64,000 bases of DNA from NCBI GenBank assembly GCA_017590115.1, contig JAGGNK010010225.1:868001-932000 (forward strand), read 5' to 3'. This DNA is from Montifringilla adamsi. Taxonomy: Eukaryota > Chordata > Aves > Passeriformes > Passeridae. The notes below the pieces were generated by a model, which made no database searches, was not told where the DNA came from, and saw only the letters and a list, made by a program, of their open reading frames with translations. Positions 1 to 11,500 of the stretch are shown in pieces; within the stretch, counting starts at the first letter, position 1, and each line of letters begins with the position of its first letter. A program made the position numbers and the translations under genes.

Positions 1-488
1 TGCTACTGTGGCATAGGAAGGAATGTAGCTGGAATCCCTACTGAGACACTATGATGCAGAGTCCTGATGCACTGCTTCATGGTGACATAGTCTATTTTAG
101 AGCAGACAAAAATCCATAAAACAAGCAGTTTCCTTAGACCACCGACTGTAGGAATCATGTTTGTATAAATTCAGTGTATGCGACACTCAGTATCAAACAA
201 GGCACAAAACACTTGTATGTCTCTGAATGTTTTGTTATGATACTGTGTAGCAACTGAGCCTGCTATCCACATGGGTATTATTCACTGGGATAAAATTTAC
301 AGCTTAGTTAATCCTCCTGTAAAAGAACGTGACTTTGAGTGAGAGACTGAGGTATACAGGATTTTCCTGTATCACCTGTGAACCAAAGATGTCAGAGATT
401 TTCGTCCTTCTAGTCCTGCTTCCCGATATGTCCATATGTCTCCTAGTACATCCAGGTTCTCGGAGAACAGAGACTCGCAGCAAACCGT
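1..488. other. Upstream flank, no gene seen
   Basis: AT-rich, non-repetitive sequence upstream of the ZNRF2 CpG island. I see no coding exon, RNA gene or recognisable transposon in it. It may hold distal promoter elements, but none can be named from sequence alone. Confidence 0.6.
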
Positions 489-1050
489 CAGGGATGGAAG
501 AGATCCCAAGGGGTGCAAGCGGCCGGGAGAGAGCCAACCGAACTCCCAAGAAGCCGGGAGAGATCCCAAGGCCCTTTCCCCCACTGTCCCGCCGAGCCGC
601 GGCCCAGGCGCCGAGGTCGGGCATCCGGGCGTTTGCTGGAGCCGCAGAGGCGGAGAACCGAGCGGCGGCGCGGCAGGAGGGCACGGGAGGGCACCGCCGC
701 TCCGCCACCCCGGCCCTGCCCGCCGAGCCGAGCCGTCCCCGCTGCTGCCGCTCCTCTCCTTCACCTGCCGGGGCTCGGACGGAGCGCGGACACGGGGGCA
801 CCGGGGGCACGGCCGCTCGCCTTCCGCCGGCGGCGATCTGGCTCTCCTCTGCCGCCCGGGCGGGCGGGCAGCCCGCGGGACGCGCCCGCGGGCGAGGGGA
901 CAGCGAGCTGCCCTCGTGTGCGTGTGCGTGCTGTGTCCCGCCGGCGGCGTGGCCGCGGGAACTCTCCCTGCTGCCGAGGCGAGCGCGACCGGGGGCCACG
1001 CGGGCCTCACCTGGCGCTGTCCCGCACCTTGCGGGAGGAGCGGCGCGGGA

Positions 1051-1059
1051 GGCGGGGCG
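1051..1059 (+). promoter_or_regulatory. GC box (Sp1/KLF-type)
   Basis: GGCGGGGCG matches the consensus GC box and sits in the CpG island about 120 bases upstream of the start codon. Function is inferred from position only. Confidence 0.4.
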
Positions 1060-1177
1060 AGCCGGCGCCCGCGCCTCGGATCGCCCCCGCCGGGGCCGGA
1101 CTGCCACCACCCCCGGGCGCCGCGGGGAAGGCGGCGGCGGCGAAGGGCACCGGGCAGCGCCAGGCGGCGGCGGGACC

Positions 1178-1593
1178 ATGGGCGCGAAGCAGAGCAGCCC
1201 CACTGCCGCCAATGGCCGCACCCGGGCTTACTCGGGCGGGGATCTGCCTTCCTCGAGCAGCAGCAGCAGCGGCGGCGCTAACGGGACCGGCGGGCGCTCG
1301 GCGGGCGGCGGCGGCCGCGGCGGCCGGAGGAGCGGCGGCGGCGGGGAGTGCCGCGGGGTCGGCACCCCGGAGCAGGTCCTTAGGGGGAGCCACGGCCTCC
1401 GGGGCCCGGGCGGCGCAGTCCGCCTTCAACATCCCCCACAGCAGCGGCCCCTACGGCTCGCAGGACTCGGTCAGCAGCACCCCGGAGGAGGGCGGCCGGG
1501 AGCGGCCCGCGGGGGGCGGCGGCGGCTCCTCCGGCGGGCCCCGGCTAGTGATCGGCTCGCTGCCCGCGCACCTCTCGCCGCACCTGTTCGGAG
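1178..1593 (+). CDS. ZNRF2: ZNRF2 coding exon 1 (frame interrupted)
   Basis: The start codon has a strong Kozak context (ACCATGG). The first residues are MGAKQSS, with Gly2 as N-myristoylation site. TRAYSG places a serine at residue 19, matching a known ZNRF2 phosphosite context. A serine run encoded by (AGC)5 follows. This frame is supported to about 1295 (GGANGTGG). From about 1300 the ZNRF2-like reading is one base later: an Ala-rich tract, PRSRSLGG (a 14-3-3/AGC-kinase-like site, equivalent to human Ser82), then AAQSAFNIPHSSGPYGSQDS and GPRLVIGSLPAHLSPH. The exon ends ...TTC GGA G before GTAAGG, phase 1. The net shift is one extra base (or two missing) within a G/C run. I infer an assembly or sequencing indel rather than a dead gene, because every downstream exon is intact. 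Confidence 0.93.
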
Positions 1594-2548
1594 GTAAGGG
1601 CACTGGCGGGGCGGGAGGCATTGTCTGCCTGTCCCGGTGCTGCGGGGCCGGGGTTGCGGGCGGTGGGATGGGGTGTGGAGGGTCTTTTCCCGGCTCCGAG
1701 GTGGGACGGGTAATGAATCATCACTCCGGGGAGAGCTGCGGCTCCTCCAGGCTGGCGTCCGGGTTTGGAGAGGGGCTCTCGGGCCGGCGTCTCCTATTGT
1801 CTGTGAGGAGAGCTGTGAACGGGGAGGTCAAAAATGAAACGAGCCCGGCGGCGGGGAGGAAGCAGAGCCTCTCCGGCCGGCGACTTTAGACTCTAATAGC
1901 TGTAATCAGTGCCTGTGTAAATACTCTTGCCTACTACTTACATAATTAGAATTTAATTGGATCATGTGTCTCCGCCGTTTATTCTAAAATCGGACCAAAC
2001 CCCTCTTTAGGCACTGATTAATGTGTGGCTGATGCTTGTTCCTCTTTCTAAGTTCTCGGGTTCTCTGTCCAGAAAGTCGGTACAGAAAAACAGAAGTTAA
2101 AGTAAGTTTCTTTGTTGATGCACCCTCTAAGAGATGAGCAGAGCCGGATAGCTGTCCGTGCCGCTGGAGTACAAGCTTGCAGCACCGGCACCCTGTAGCC
2201 TTGAGGATGGGCACATGTGCTCTTGAGGCAGGAGGAACACTCGGCTAGACTCTGAAATAACCAGGAAGCTGGGGCCCTTGAGAAGCACATTAAACGTGGA
2301 GCACGTTGTCGTTTTTTTTGTCTGTCTTGCGCTACCGAGATTAATTGGGCTGTATAGGACGAGCGTTTTACTGCCTGTGTTTTTTACCTTGAGGTTTACC
2401 TTGAAGGAAATCATCTTGTTAGTTGCCAGCTGTGTTCAGTGTTGCTGGCTCCTTTAAGTACTGCTCATTCTAAAGGCTGTTCATATAGGTCAAATAATGC
2501 ACAAATTTTATTATTTAATGGATGTATTTTTCAACTGACATTTCTAAT

Positions 2549-2585
<37 letters not shown>

Positions 2586-5500
2586 AATATATATACCTAT
2601 ATAAACTTAATACCCCAAAGCTTTTTTTTTAGGGGGGGAAACAAGAGGCTAATGTAATATTTCTACGTTTCTTTATTCTTATTAATCCATTTGTGAATAT
2701 AATTTGTAGTAGATTGGCTTTCTCGTTTTCTGTAATTCCCCCGGTTTTAGCCAAAGCAGAGTGTGTGCAGCCTGACCCTCACAGGGTACACGAGGTTTCT
2801 GTCACATGGCCTGCTGCCTCTGGCGTGGTGATCTCAAGACAGCATAGCTGTTACTTCCTATGTCTAAAACTGCCTTGTCCCAGTGGTTGAACATCAACAG
2901 AAAGCTGTCAAACCCTATTACAATAAAATATTTTCCTCTAACAAAGAAAACATAACTATTCTCATAGTACCAAGCTGGTGCACAGGAGTGCTTTGTTGCA
3001 AGGATGCTCATTACACCATCAAAGTACCTTGAGAAGGAAGAAGGTGCATGTGTTTCTTCTAGTGATGAAAGGATGTGCTCTCATGGAGTATTGTACAGCT
3101 CGTGATAAGCACAGGGGAATCATTAGAATGTGTAGCCAATTGTTGCTCAAAAGTGAAACTTTTTTTCCCCCTCAGTGCTTAAACACTGTACTGCAACTTG
3201 CCTTGGTGCCAGGAGGGAGTGGATTAAATGTAAACGAAGTGATGAGGATTAATAACCTAGGAAGCTGTATTCAGGTGCAGGAAGGTCTCTTCAGAATAAC
3301 TCTGAATTTGATCTTGTTTTTCTATGGCATGTAATCATTTTTTAATTGCCGTACTACGCTGTATTTTGTCCTTGGAGTGATGCAAAGCTTGTTGCTTTTA
3401 CCAGTGCAGGAGGAGTGCCAGGAAGGAGGGATACACTGTCTTCATCGACTCACTAATAAGGAAGGACTGCCCTATGTTAGGAGTAAAACCGGCAAGTTTC
3501 AAGATACAGTAAGATTTTTAGTGAGGAAGCAAATAGATCCATGGCTATTGTGATCACATAATGACAGTGTATCTTAGTGGGATGGATAACTGCTTAATCA
3601 TAATACTGCAACACCTGTGAAGAAGGCCTCACTTGAAGCATTATTCTTTCTGTCAATTTAAATATTTTGTGATGTTGATGATACATTACTCCACATCCCA
3701 CTCTGTGTTGCCATCTTTTTCTAGTTGCATGCTTTGTGTTTTCTTGATTCCTTGTAGTAACTACATGGTTGGAAAAAGTAGCCCAGCTGGAGATCATACA
3801 TTAATAGCATCAGCATTCTGAAAAATAACTTGAAGCATTGTTTTTGTCCTGATGGTAACTAGCTCACGCATGTCTAGGTGTGGTATCTGGCATTCATCTT
3901 GTGTATCTTGAGCATGCTTGAAGTCCCCTCCCTTGTTTTGTAACTTGCAAATTAGCTGGATTATTTCTTTTTATCCTGAAAACTGCCAAAATTAATTGTA
4001 TTAGCATAGCAATTCTGTGAAAATTAAAATAAAAAAAGAAGAACAAGAATACTTTCTGTAAGTTGAACCGAATCTCCAGCTATTTATGTTTTTAGGTATA
4101 CTGCTTGGCTTCGTCAGTCAGTGCCACGTGGGTGTTGCATTTGTTAAATTACTGTCATTAATTTGCCGTCAGTGAATTGCATTCTATTGTCACTTTTACT
4201 GAGCTGTTTTGCATGCTGAAGTAATGTATATATATTAACCCTCTGATGTAACATGCTTAAATCTATACTAAGCTTGTGAATGCACCATTTGAATGAGAAT
4301 ATAAAACTTATGTTAATGTATTGGCAAGTATGTTCAGTTACTGCCTGTGTTCCTTCAGTAGGAGCTGTGGTACTGACAGCCTTTCCTGGCTGTGAAGGTC
4401 TCATGTTCCCATCTGACCTCAGGCTAAGGCACTTTTATGAACAGCACGCAGTGGAGTAAATACTGCTGTGTAGCTTGGTCTCATCTCAGGGGGAGTTGAG
4501 TTCACTCAGTAATCAGGGCCTTGGTCTCACAGAAATACATATATATGTGTGTTTAACTTTGTGCTGTGAGCATGCCTGCAGTAGGCTTAGGGCGTTAAGT
4601 AGAGTGAGACCCAAATTCCATGAGATCTTAGGGCACTCCCAGAGAGGCCAAACCTGTGCGTGACATTCAAGAGCTTTCTTGCAACACAGTGCCAAGTTCC
4701 AGCTTCCTTTGAGGTGATAACACTTATCGGGAATTTTGACCACTAGTTTCCCTGCTCTGTTCCTCAGTGAATGGGACTTCCCCCTCTCCTCCAGCCCCAA
4801 AGTAAATATTCTTACCTTCTGTTGTGTGTAGAAGAGTTGGCCCTGAGGACCATGGGGCCAGATTCACATTAGTTTTTCCACTGTGTTTTTAGAGGTTACA
4901 TACTTGTCAGCACTGCAGCAAAGTTACCACTGTAGTTACAATGTAGCTTGTTTTTGTCAGTGATGCAATTGGTTCAGCTAAAAATGGACTTTTGGGATAG
5001 CCTTTACTTTGGATAACTGCTGATGTGTTACTTCCATCACTTAAAGTGTTGACAGCTCCTTAGAACCCTCTTCATGTTTATGTTCCTGTTTCTGGGTGGT
5101 CATAACTGGGAGAATTCTTGGCAAAAACACCTAGTATAAGTATCCTTCTGGTGTTCAAATATGGGAATGTTGTTGTAAGAAAACAATGCCTTTAAACTGT
5201 TTTTTCTTTTGGTCTTTTTTGTTTTGTTTTGTCATTAAGACTCTCTTAGGGAGTAATATACAAAAAATCAGCTGAAGATAGCAGAAACTCAAACATACTG
5301 AGTTTTTAAGATTTTCACATCAGTTCTTCTTTCAAGATGACTGAACAGAGACTGTACAAGTATCATACAGAACCTCAGTTTGCATTGTATGTGGCCATAT
5401 ACAATTTTATATTATGTTTTTACAGATAGATTTTTTAAAATGTAGTGTTGTCAGATACAGCTGTTAACAGCCTTCATTCCTATGCCAAGATTGGGAGTAA

Positions 5501-8500
5501 TGATTTGGAGATAAGGTTGCATCTGTTCAACTTTATTAGGACAAGGAAGTTTGTTAGGTTCTTTTTAAGCCAAATAATGATCTTCTTTTATTAAGTGCTT
5601 TACAGTGCAGGATTTGTCATCCGCTATTGAATGTGCATAACACAGTATGGGTAGAACCTTGTAGGTATATTGTAGTAGCATCTGTTTGTGATAATAGTAC
5701 AAGTAATGAATGAATTCTTCATTCTATAAATGAAAGTTTATGAAAGCCTCAGGTTATAACCTGAATTCCTAGTTGGATTGGGGGAAGCAGATAACAGTAG
5801 AAGAATGATGTGAATTCTCAGAGTTTTTTAGATGTCTGTCAAACTGCCTAGAAGGCCACATCTTGTTTCATTTCCCATCAGGTGTGTTTAGTTATATGAT
5901 GCATTTGGATGTATCTTTGAGATTCAGCTGTCTGTCGGTCACTTCCTTCTCTTGGCCCTTCTCTTCCAGTATGACACAAGTACTATTGCTTTGAGAAATT
6001 ATGAAACTCTGAAACACTTCAGACTTAATGCTGCTCCCATTTTGCAAGCTAAAGGGGCATTCTGAGGTCTTTGCCCCCTGAATTGGGAGAAAAGGCTGGG
6101 AAGTGTGTGAAGGACTGTTGGGCTGGTGGGGGCTGGGAATAGATGTGTTCAGCTATATCATTGCGTTGACTCCAAAGTGAGAGAGAGCAGTCACTTTTGC
6201 AGTCTCTGAAGATATGGGGGACTTGTAAATACGTTAGCATCCCCTTCACCAAAACACAGATTGGAAAATCCATTGTGCTAGGAGACCAGTCCAAAGATAA
6301 GCTTGGACTGAGCTTTACGATAATGAGCTTTAGAAAGTCTGTTCTGACTGATGAGTTTGAGAAATCCAGTCCCTTTGCAGAGTCTCACTGTTCCAGTGTT
6401 TAGTTGGGCTGCTCTGTTCCTATGTACATTCAGTGGGCAATACACAGTTCCTGGTTTGGCAGCAAAGGTGTAAACCCTCCTGAGTCAGGGACAAGAAAAA
6501 GTAGCAAAAAGTCCAACACCACCAGCCACCTGCTCTAGCTCAGCCAAGAGAATGCTTATAGTCTCAAATGTTAAGTGTTTGGACAAAATGAGCTAAAAGA
6601 AGAACTGTTTGAATCTTCTGATGGCACTCATGAAGTCCCTGGGAGTCACCTTTCATTTCCTTCAGTTGGAAACAGGTCTCTCTGATGATGAGTAGCTTGG
6701 GGCAGTGAAGTAAACGCTGAGGTGAGTGATAGGGGATCTTTGAAAGGTTCTTTTTTTTGAGGTGCATTTTTCCCCCCTTTGTTCCCCTCTTCCTGCTTGG
6801 TCAACAAAAGGCTTTAGGAGGAGCTAAATAATAAAAAATGGCAGCATGCATTTGTGGGAGAAATGTAAATAGTTAATCATCTGAGGGAAAGGAAACAGGC
6901 CAATTGTAATGGCATATATAAATATTTCTTTTGGCTATCAAGGTAGTGATAATACCTGATTGAACCTTTGCAGTGCCAGTTCAAACAAAGGCCTTCCTCT
7001 TATTTAATGTCTTCTGAATACCTATGCAACCCTGATATTCTGACAGTGTCTCTCCTCATGTTCTGTCATATAATTGCAGGCTAGTCTCCAACAACCTCTC
7101 AAGTAATTACTTTGTCTCATAAAGAAAGCCTTTTGTCACTGCTGGAAATTCTAAACTATTTTTAAAACACATTGCCTATGCATCTGTTTGGGTAAGTCTC
7201 CTCTCCTGTCCTTGCCAGCTGCTCATGGAAAACTTCATCATGCAGACATTCTTGAATTGCTCTCTTAGCCTTGCAGGAAACTTTTTAAGTTTTGAATAAA
7301 GTTGTGAAAATTTTTGGGTAGGTTTTCCTTGCTATTTGCATGCAACCAATTTTAAATGACTTTCAAGATTTTTCTGCAGTGTGTCTACTGCTCATTAATG
7401 GCTTAATTAGTTTCAGGAGAGGTGTATGGTCATTTCAACAGATTGTGTTCATTTACTGTGGTAATGGAGCATGTTGTTCTTACAGATGTTTAACCTGTGA
7501 AAAGAAATCCTTGAGTGCTCTGAGTTTCTGTTTTGGAGCATCTTCCAAGACATGCATCTTTCCAATCAAAACGAAACTATTTGTATAAAACCACAACTAC
7601 CTGAATAAAACCAGATCTGCATGTCTTAAGCATCTAGGAGAGTGGTTTTTGTTGTCTATCTGGACAGATATTTCCTAAACAAGTGCCTATATTCCCAAGA
7701 CCACCTTTGTAAATGATCATTGTGACTTTCATGAGGATATCTCATTGTGCATCCAGAGGCTTTTGACCTCTGTTGTTTGGTAGGCTTCAGATCCCTGGTG
7801 CTTTCAAAAATGGGAGGGCAAGCCGTAGAACGAATGAGGCTGGCTCTCCCTTTCACTCAGGACATGCTTCTATTTTCTGCATGGAAATTGAATAGTATTG
7901 ACCTGGAGAGATCAGGAAGCACGCAGGAAAATCTCATAGGGCTCGAGGTGTCTGACTGCCTGCCAAACAGAACACACGAGAGTGTTGTGTACGATTTGAC
8001 TGTTACCACTCTGTTGTCTTCAGGATCTGACCTAGCTGGCTGTTTTCTTGCTAGTCTGCTCTGTCTCAAAATCAGACCACCACAGCCTGTGCACAGTCCC
8101 CAAAGGGTGGGTGTGCTGCATACCATCGGGGATATTTTTAGTAGATTCTGTTTGCTGACTGACTTAGTGTGCTATAAATACAGAGTTCTCATCTGGCATG
8201 CACTTTGCGTGTCTTCTAGTAACTTATAATAAATTCACCTAAGAATTATGGCAAGGAGAAGCAAGCTGTTACGATTTGTTTGGCTTTCCATACAAAGTGT
8301 CATTTATATAAAGCAATTACTTAGTAACATTTTAACTGTGAATGTCCTTTAAAACTAGTGGTATTCCAAAACACTTCCTAGTCAGGCTCCCATAATTAGT
8401 CCTTATGTCAGATTGATTTATACTGCATTTTCATTATGGTTTTAAAAGTTGAAGGTGGAGTTTTTAGATATGGGAGGTTACTTGAGCATCTGGAATACTG

Positions 8501-11500
8501 TCAATACTAGTAAATTACAGTCTTTTTTTATACCAATGCTAGCATATTCCATAAGGGTTATTCTCTGGTAAAAAAAAAATGAAGCTCAGTTATGACTCTC
8601 CTGGATTTTATTTTCCCTGAAGTATAGGTATATATACAATTTCTTGAGTTGAAATATAGTTAAGACGCTTATAGGACTCAATGCAAAAGGGGAGGATCCC
8701 ATGTCTTATTAGAATACAGATGCATTTGTCTTTGAGTGTTGAATTTGACACAAAATTGAAGGATGGGTTCTTCCTCAGTTGTACTGAGTATAACCTAAAT
8801 GCAGTTGTTCTGTATTGCTAAAATAAAAACTGTCATAGCATGCACTAACAGATGTGCATTTTTCCATATGCAGCAAAAGAAAAGTCTGCTCAGAGGTGCT
8901 TTCTGCAGATTGCTTGAACACATAAGCAGTGCTTTGAGAATCTTAATTTTTTTATAAGGAAATCTGGACCAATCTGGTGATAGTCTTTCAGAAAACTTAC
9001 AAACTAGATTGTCATGCTGTCAGGAATCTTAGATAGATAGTTCCCTGAAAATCATGTTACTTTGAGTCCTGATTTCCTGCAGCTCTCAGAAGTTTTACTT
9101 ATTGTGAAATGAAGAGTATCACTCCTTTATTCTTCAGTGTGAATATGGATAAAAGTTCCACTTTGGGGAAAAAGAATCTTGCTTCTGTTGCAGTGTGCTT
9201 TTATACTTTGTAATACTTTGTAATAGTTTTGATTTTGTATCCTCTTAAGAAAATGCTGTGGCCACTACCAAATAGATCAGAGCATCATCAATTAAGCAAA
9301 TGTCAGAGAGATAATGGTGGACAATCTTCAGATCGTAAAGAACAATGACAGTAGTAAAATGTGGTTCTCTGTGGTCATTTAACTGGTTTGCTCTCACTAT
9401 GAGGCAGTTCTCTTCCTTCTCAGTGTCTTTGCTACATCAGCAAGGATGACTGAAGTAGCCTAAGAGGCCAGACTTGAGAATTTGCTGTCCATTTTCTTGT
9501 GTGTGTCCTTTGGGAAGAATGAGTTTAAAATCACACACCTGTGTTGTGAATATTGGAAGGCTTACTTTGCATGTGTATGAGTGGCTCAGGGCTCCTATAA
9601 TATCTTAGATTGGATAATGATGGTTCATCTTCAGAGCTGATTGTGGTTAAGTTTTCTAAAAGGTGGTATGGCTGAGTTCAGGCGTGAAGTGCCCAAATAC
9701 AGGGTTAGCTACGCAACTTTCCTTCTGATTTTTTCAATGCTGTGATTTTTTTTCAAACTCAGTTGTAGATTAGAGCTGGTTTAAGTGTTTGAATTTTAGG
9801 GTTTTTTTCACTCTCTTAGCATGTGGGTGTAGTTGTTAGAGGCAGTCAGATCAGTTTGGATAGAAACTTGTTTTATTTTTATATTGGGAGTATTACTCAA
9901 TGAATGGCAAGTAGATTGGTTGCCTGAGTACAAAGGAGAGTAAAGATGACCTGTTTCTTTTTATCAAACCTCTAGCAATCTATTAACAAATTACAATTCC
10001 AAAATAATAAAGCAAAATTGTAAAACTATATATGTATTTTTAAAGTGCTGTGTACAGAAATAAAACACCTGGCTTGCCCCTGCAGTAGTGCCATAAAACT
10101 GTTGCTGGCTGAAGAGGAATGATCTACTAAAACAGCACATGAATGAAAACAGCATGAAATTCGCATATGGAAAAGGGCTGCATGCTATCAAAGAAACACC
10201 CTTTGAATATCTAATTCAGCTGTCCTAACATTTGCATACTAGATATCTAATATTAAAATACCACATGACAAGTGTAAAGGCATTGCCTTGCTTTTTAAGG
10301 ACTGAAATACAGCCTAAATTAATTGAAGAGTAATGCATATTTGCTGTAGCTTGGTTGTTGGATTAGTTTATATTCCAATGTGCCAGATCTGTGAATTTGT
10401 GTGTTTTGTAAGTGATAACGTTTTCAAAGACATGTGATACTGAGCTTCTTCATAATCATGGATGTAAAAAAATGAAGTGTTGAAAATATTATTGAAATAA
10501 AATACAGTACTGAAATAGCTTCTGGTTTGGAGGAAATACAAACGCCATTGCTAGAATAATAAACTGTGTACCAAAATAAACTGGTTTTCATGCACTTGAT
10601 AAGATCAAGATCCAGTGACAGCACAGAACTAGGGAGTGGAGGAAATGTTCCTTGGAAATATGGGACTAGTTTTGCTGCAAACAAAGGGATAAGAAAGCTA
10701 ATGCAAATAATGTGCAAGGGCGGGAATGGATGACGTGTTCAGCCCAGGTTATTCCCTTTGTGTCTCCGCTTGGCCTCTCCGGTCATAAAGCACACAATTG
10801 TGTTCAGCTGATGAAGTCAGAGTAAATTCATGTGATGAAGTTCTAATGATGAACACATTTGGAGCTGGAGGGCAAAAGTTCCTCCTAGTGGGTTGGGCTG
10901 GTACATGTGACTTCTCTAGAGGTGTGCAGGCAACCAACCTTTTACATATATTTAATGATTGTATGCTTTGCTTTAAAGCTTTGTTTAGAAGAAATGTTTG
11001 AAAGCATTGTAAGCTTAGATGATGTAATTTCTTGACATTAAACAATTTAATGTGTTGGGGAAATCCATTAATTTGTGAAAAGTGAGCTGGAATTAGCCTC
11101 TCTGAAGAGAGCTTGGATAACAGCAATGTTGGGATTGTTCCTATCCACACAGATTTATGTGGTCATGGAATCTGAGGTCATGGAGTGGTTGTCAAAAGCA
11201 TACTAATTTTTAATTTCTGGCCATTGTTGATTCTGTTTTAGGGACTGGCTAGCCAAGAAACAAGTTGTAACAAGGGAAAGGCTGCCATGTTACAACAAAT
11301 ATAAGGCAAGGCATACTTAGCATTGCGTATAATTTTGCCAGGAGTTGTAAGAAATAGCAGAAATTAATGTTTATTATTCTAAAAGCAAGGACCACAACAA
11401 AGGTCCTTGAAATCTTTTGCTCTGGTGCTCAAACAAACAAGTTAAAAGGGCAAATATTTGTCAAGTTTTTAAAAGAATTATTTAGCCAGTGGTCAAAACT

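Larger units (their letters stand above)
490..1880 (+). promoter_or_regulatory. ZNRF2: CpG island: promoter, 5' UTR and exon 1 of ZNRF2
   Basis: Base composition changes abruptly from AT-rich to very GC- and CpG-rich at about 490-530 and returns to AT-rich after about 1870. The island surrounds the ZNRF2 start codon and the first splice donor. This is the usual form of a broad, TATA-less housekeeping-type promoter, and no convincing TATA box is seen upstream of the ATG. A consensus GC box (GGCGGGGCG, 1051-1059) lies about 120 bases before the ATG and is a plausible Sp1/KLF site. The transcription start cannot be fixed from sequence. The leader is open in the ATG frame back to 329, so an N-terminal extension is not excluded by stop codons. 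Homology favours the ATG at 1178. Confidence 0.8.

Noticed and set aside
372..1432. Long open frames on both strands across the CpG island
   Set aside because: High GC content removes stop codons. Only the frames carrying ZNRF2 residues after 1178 have family support.
7747..8229. 160-codon open frame on the + strand in intron 1
   Set aside because: No recognisable domain, no splice or promoter context, and ordinary intronic composition. Over 30 kb a frame of this size can occur by chance.
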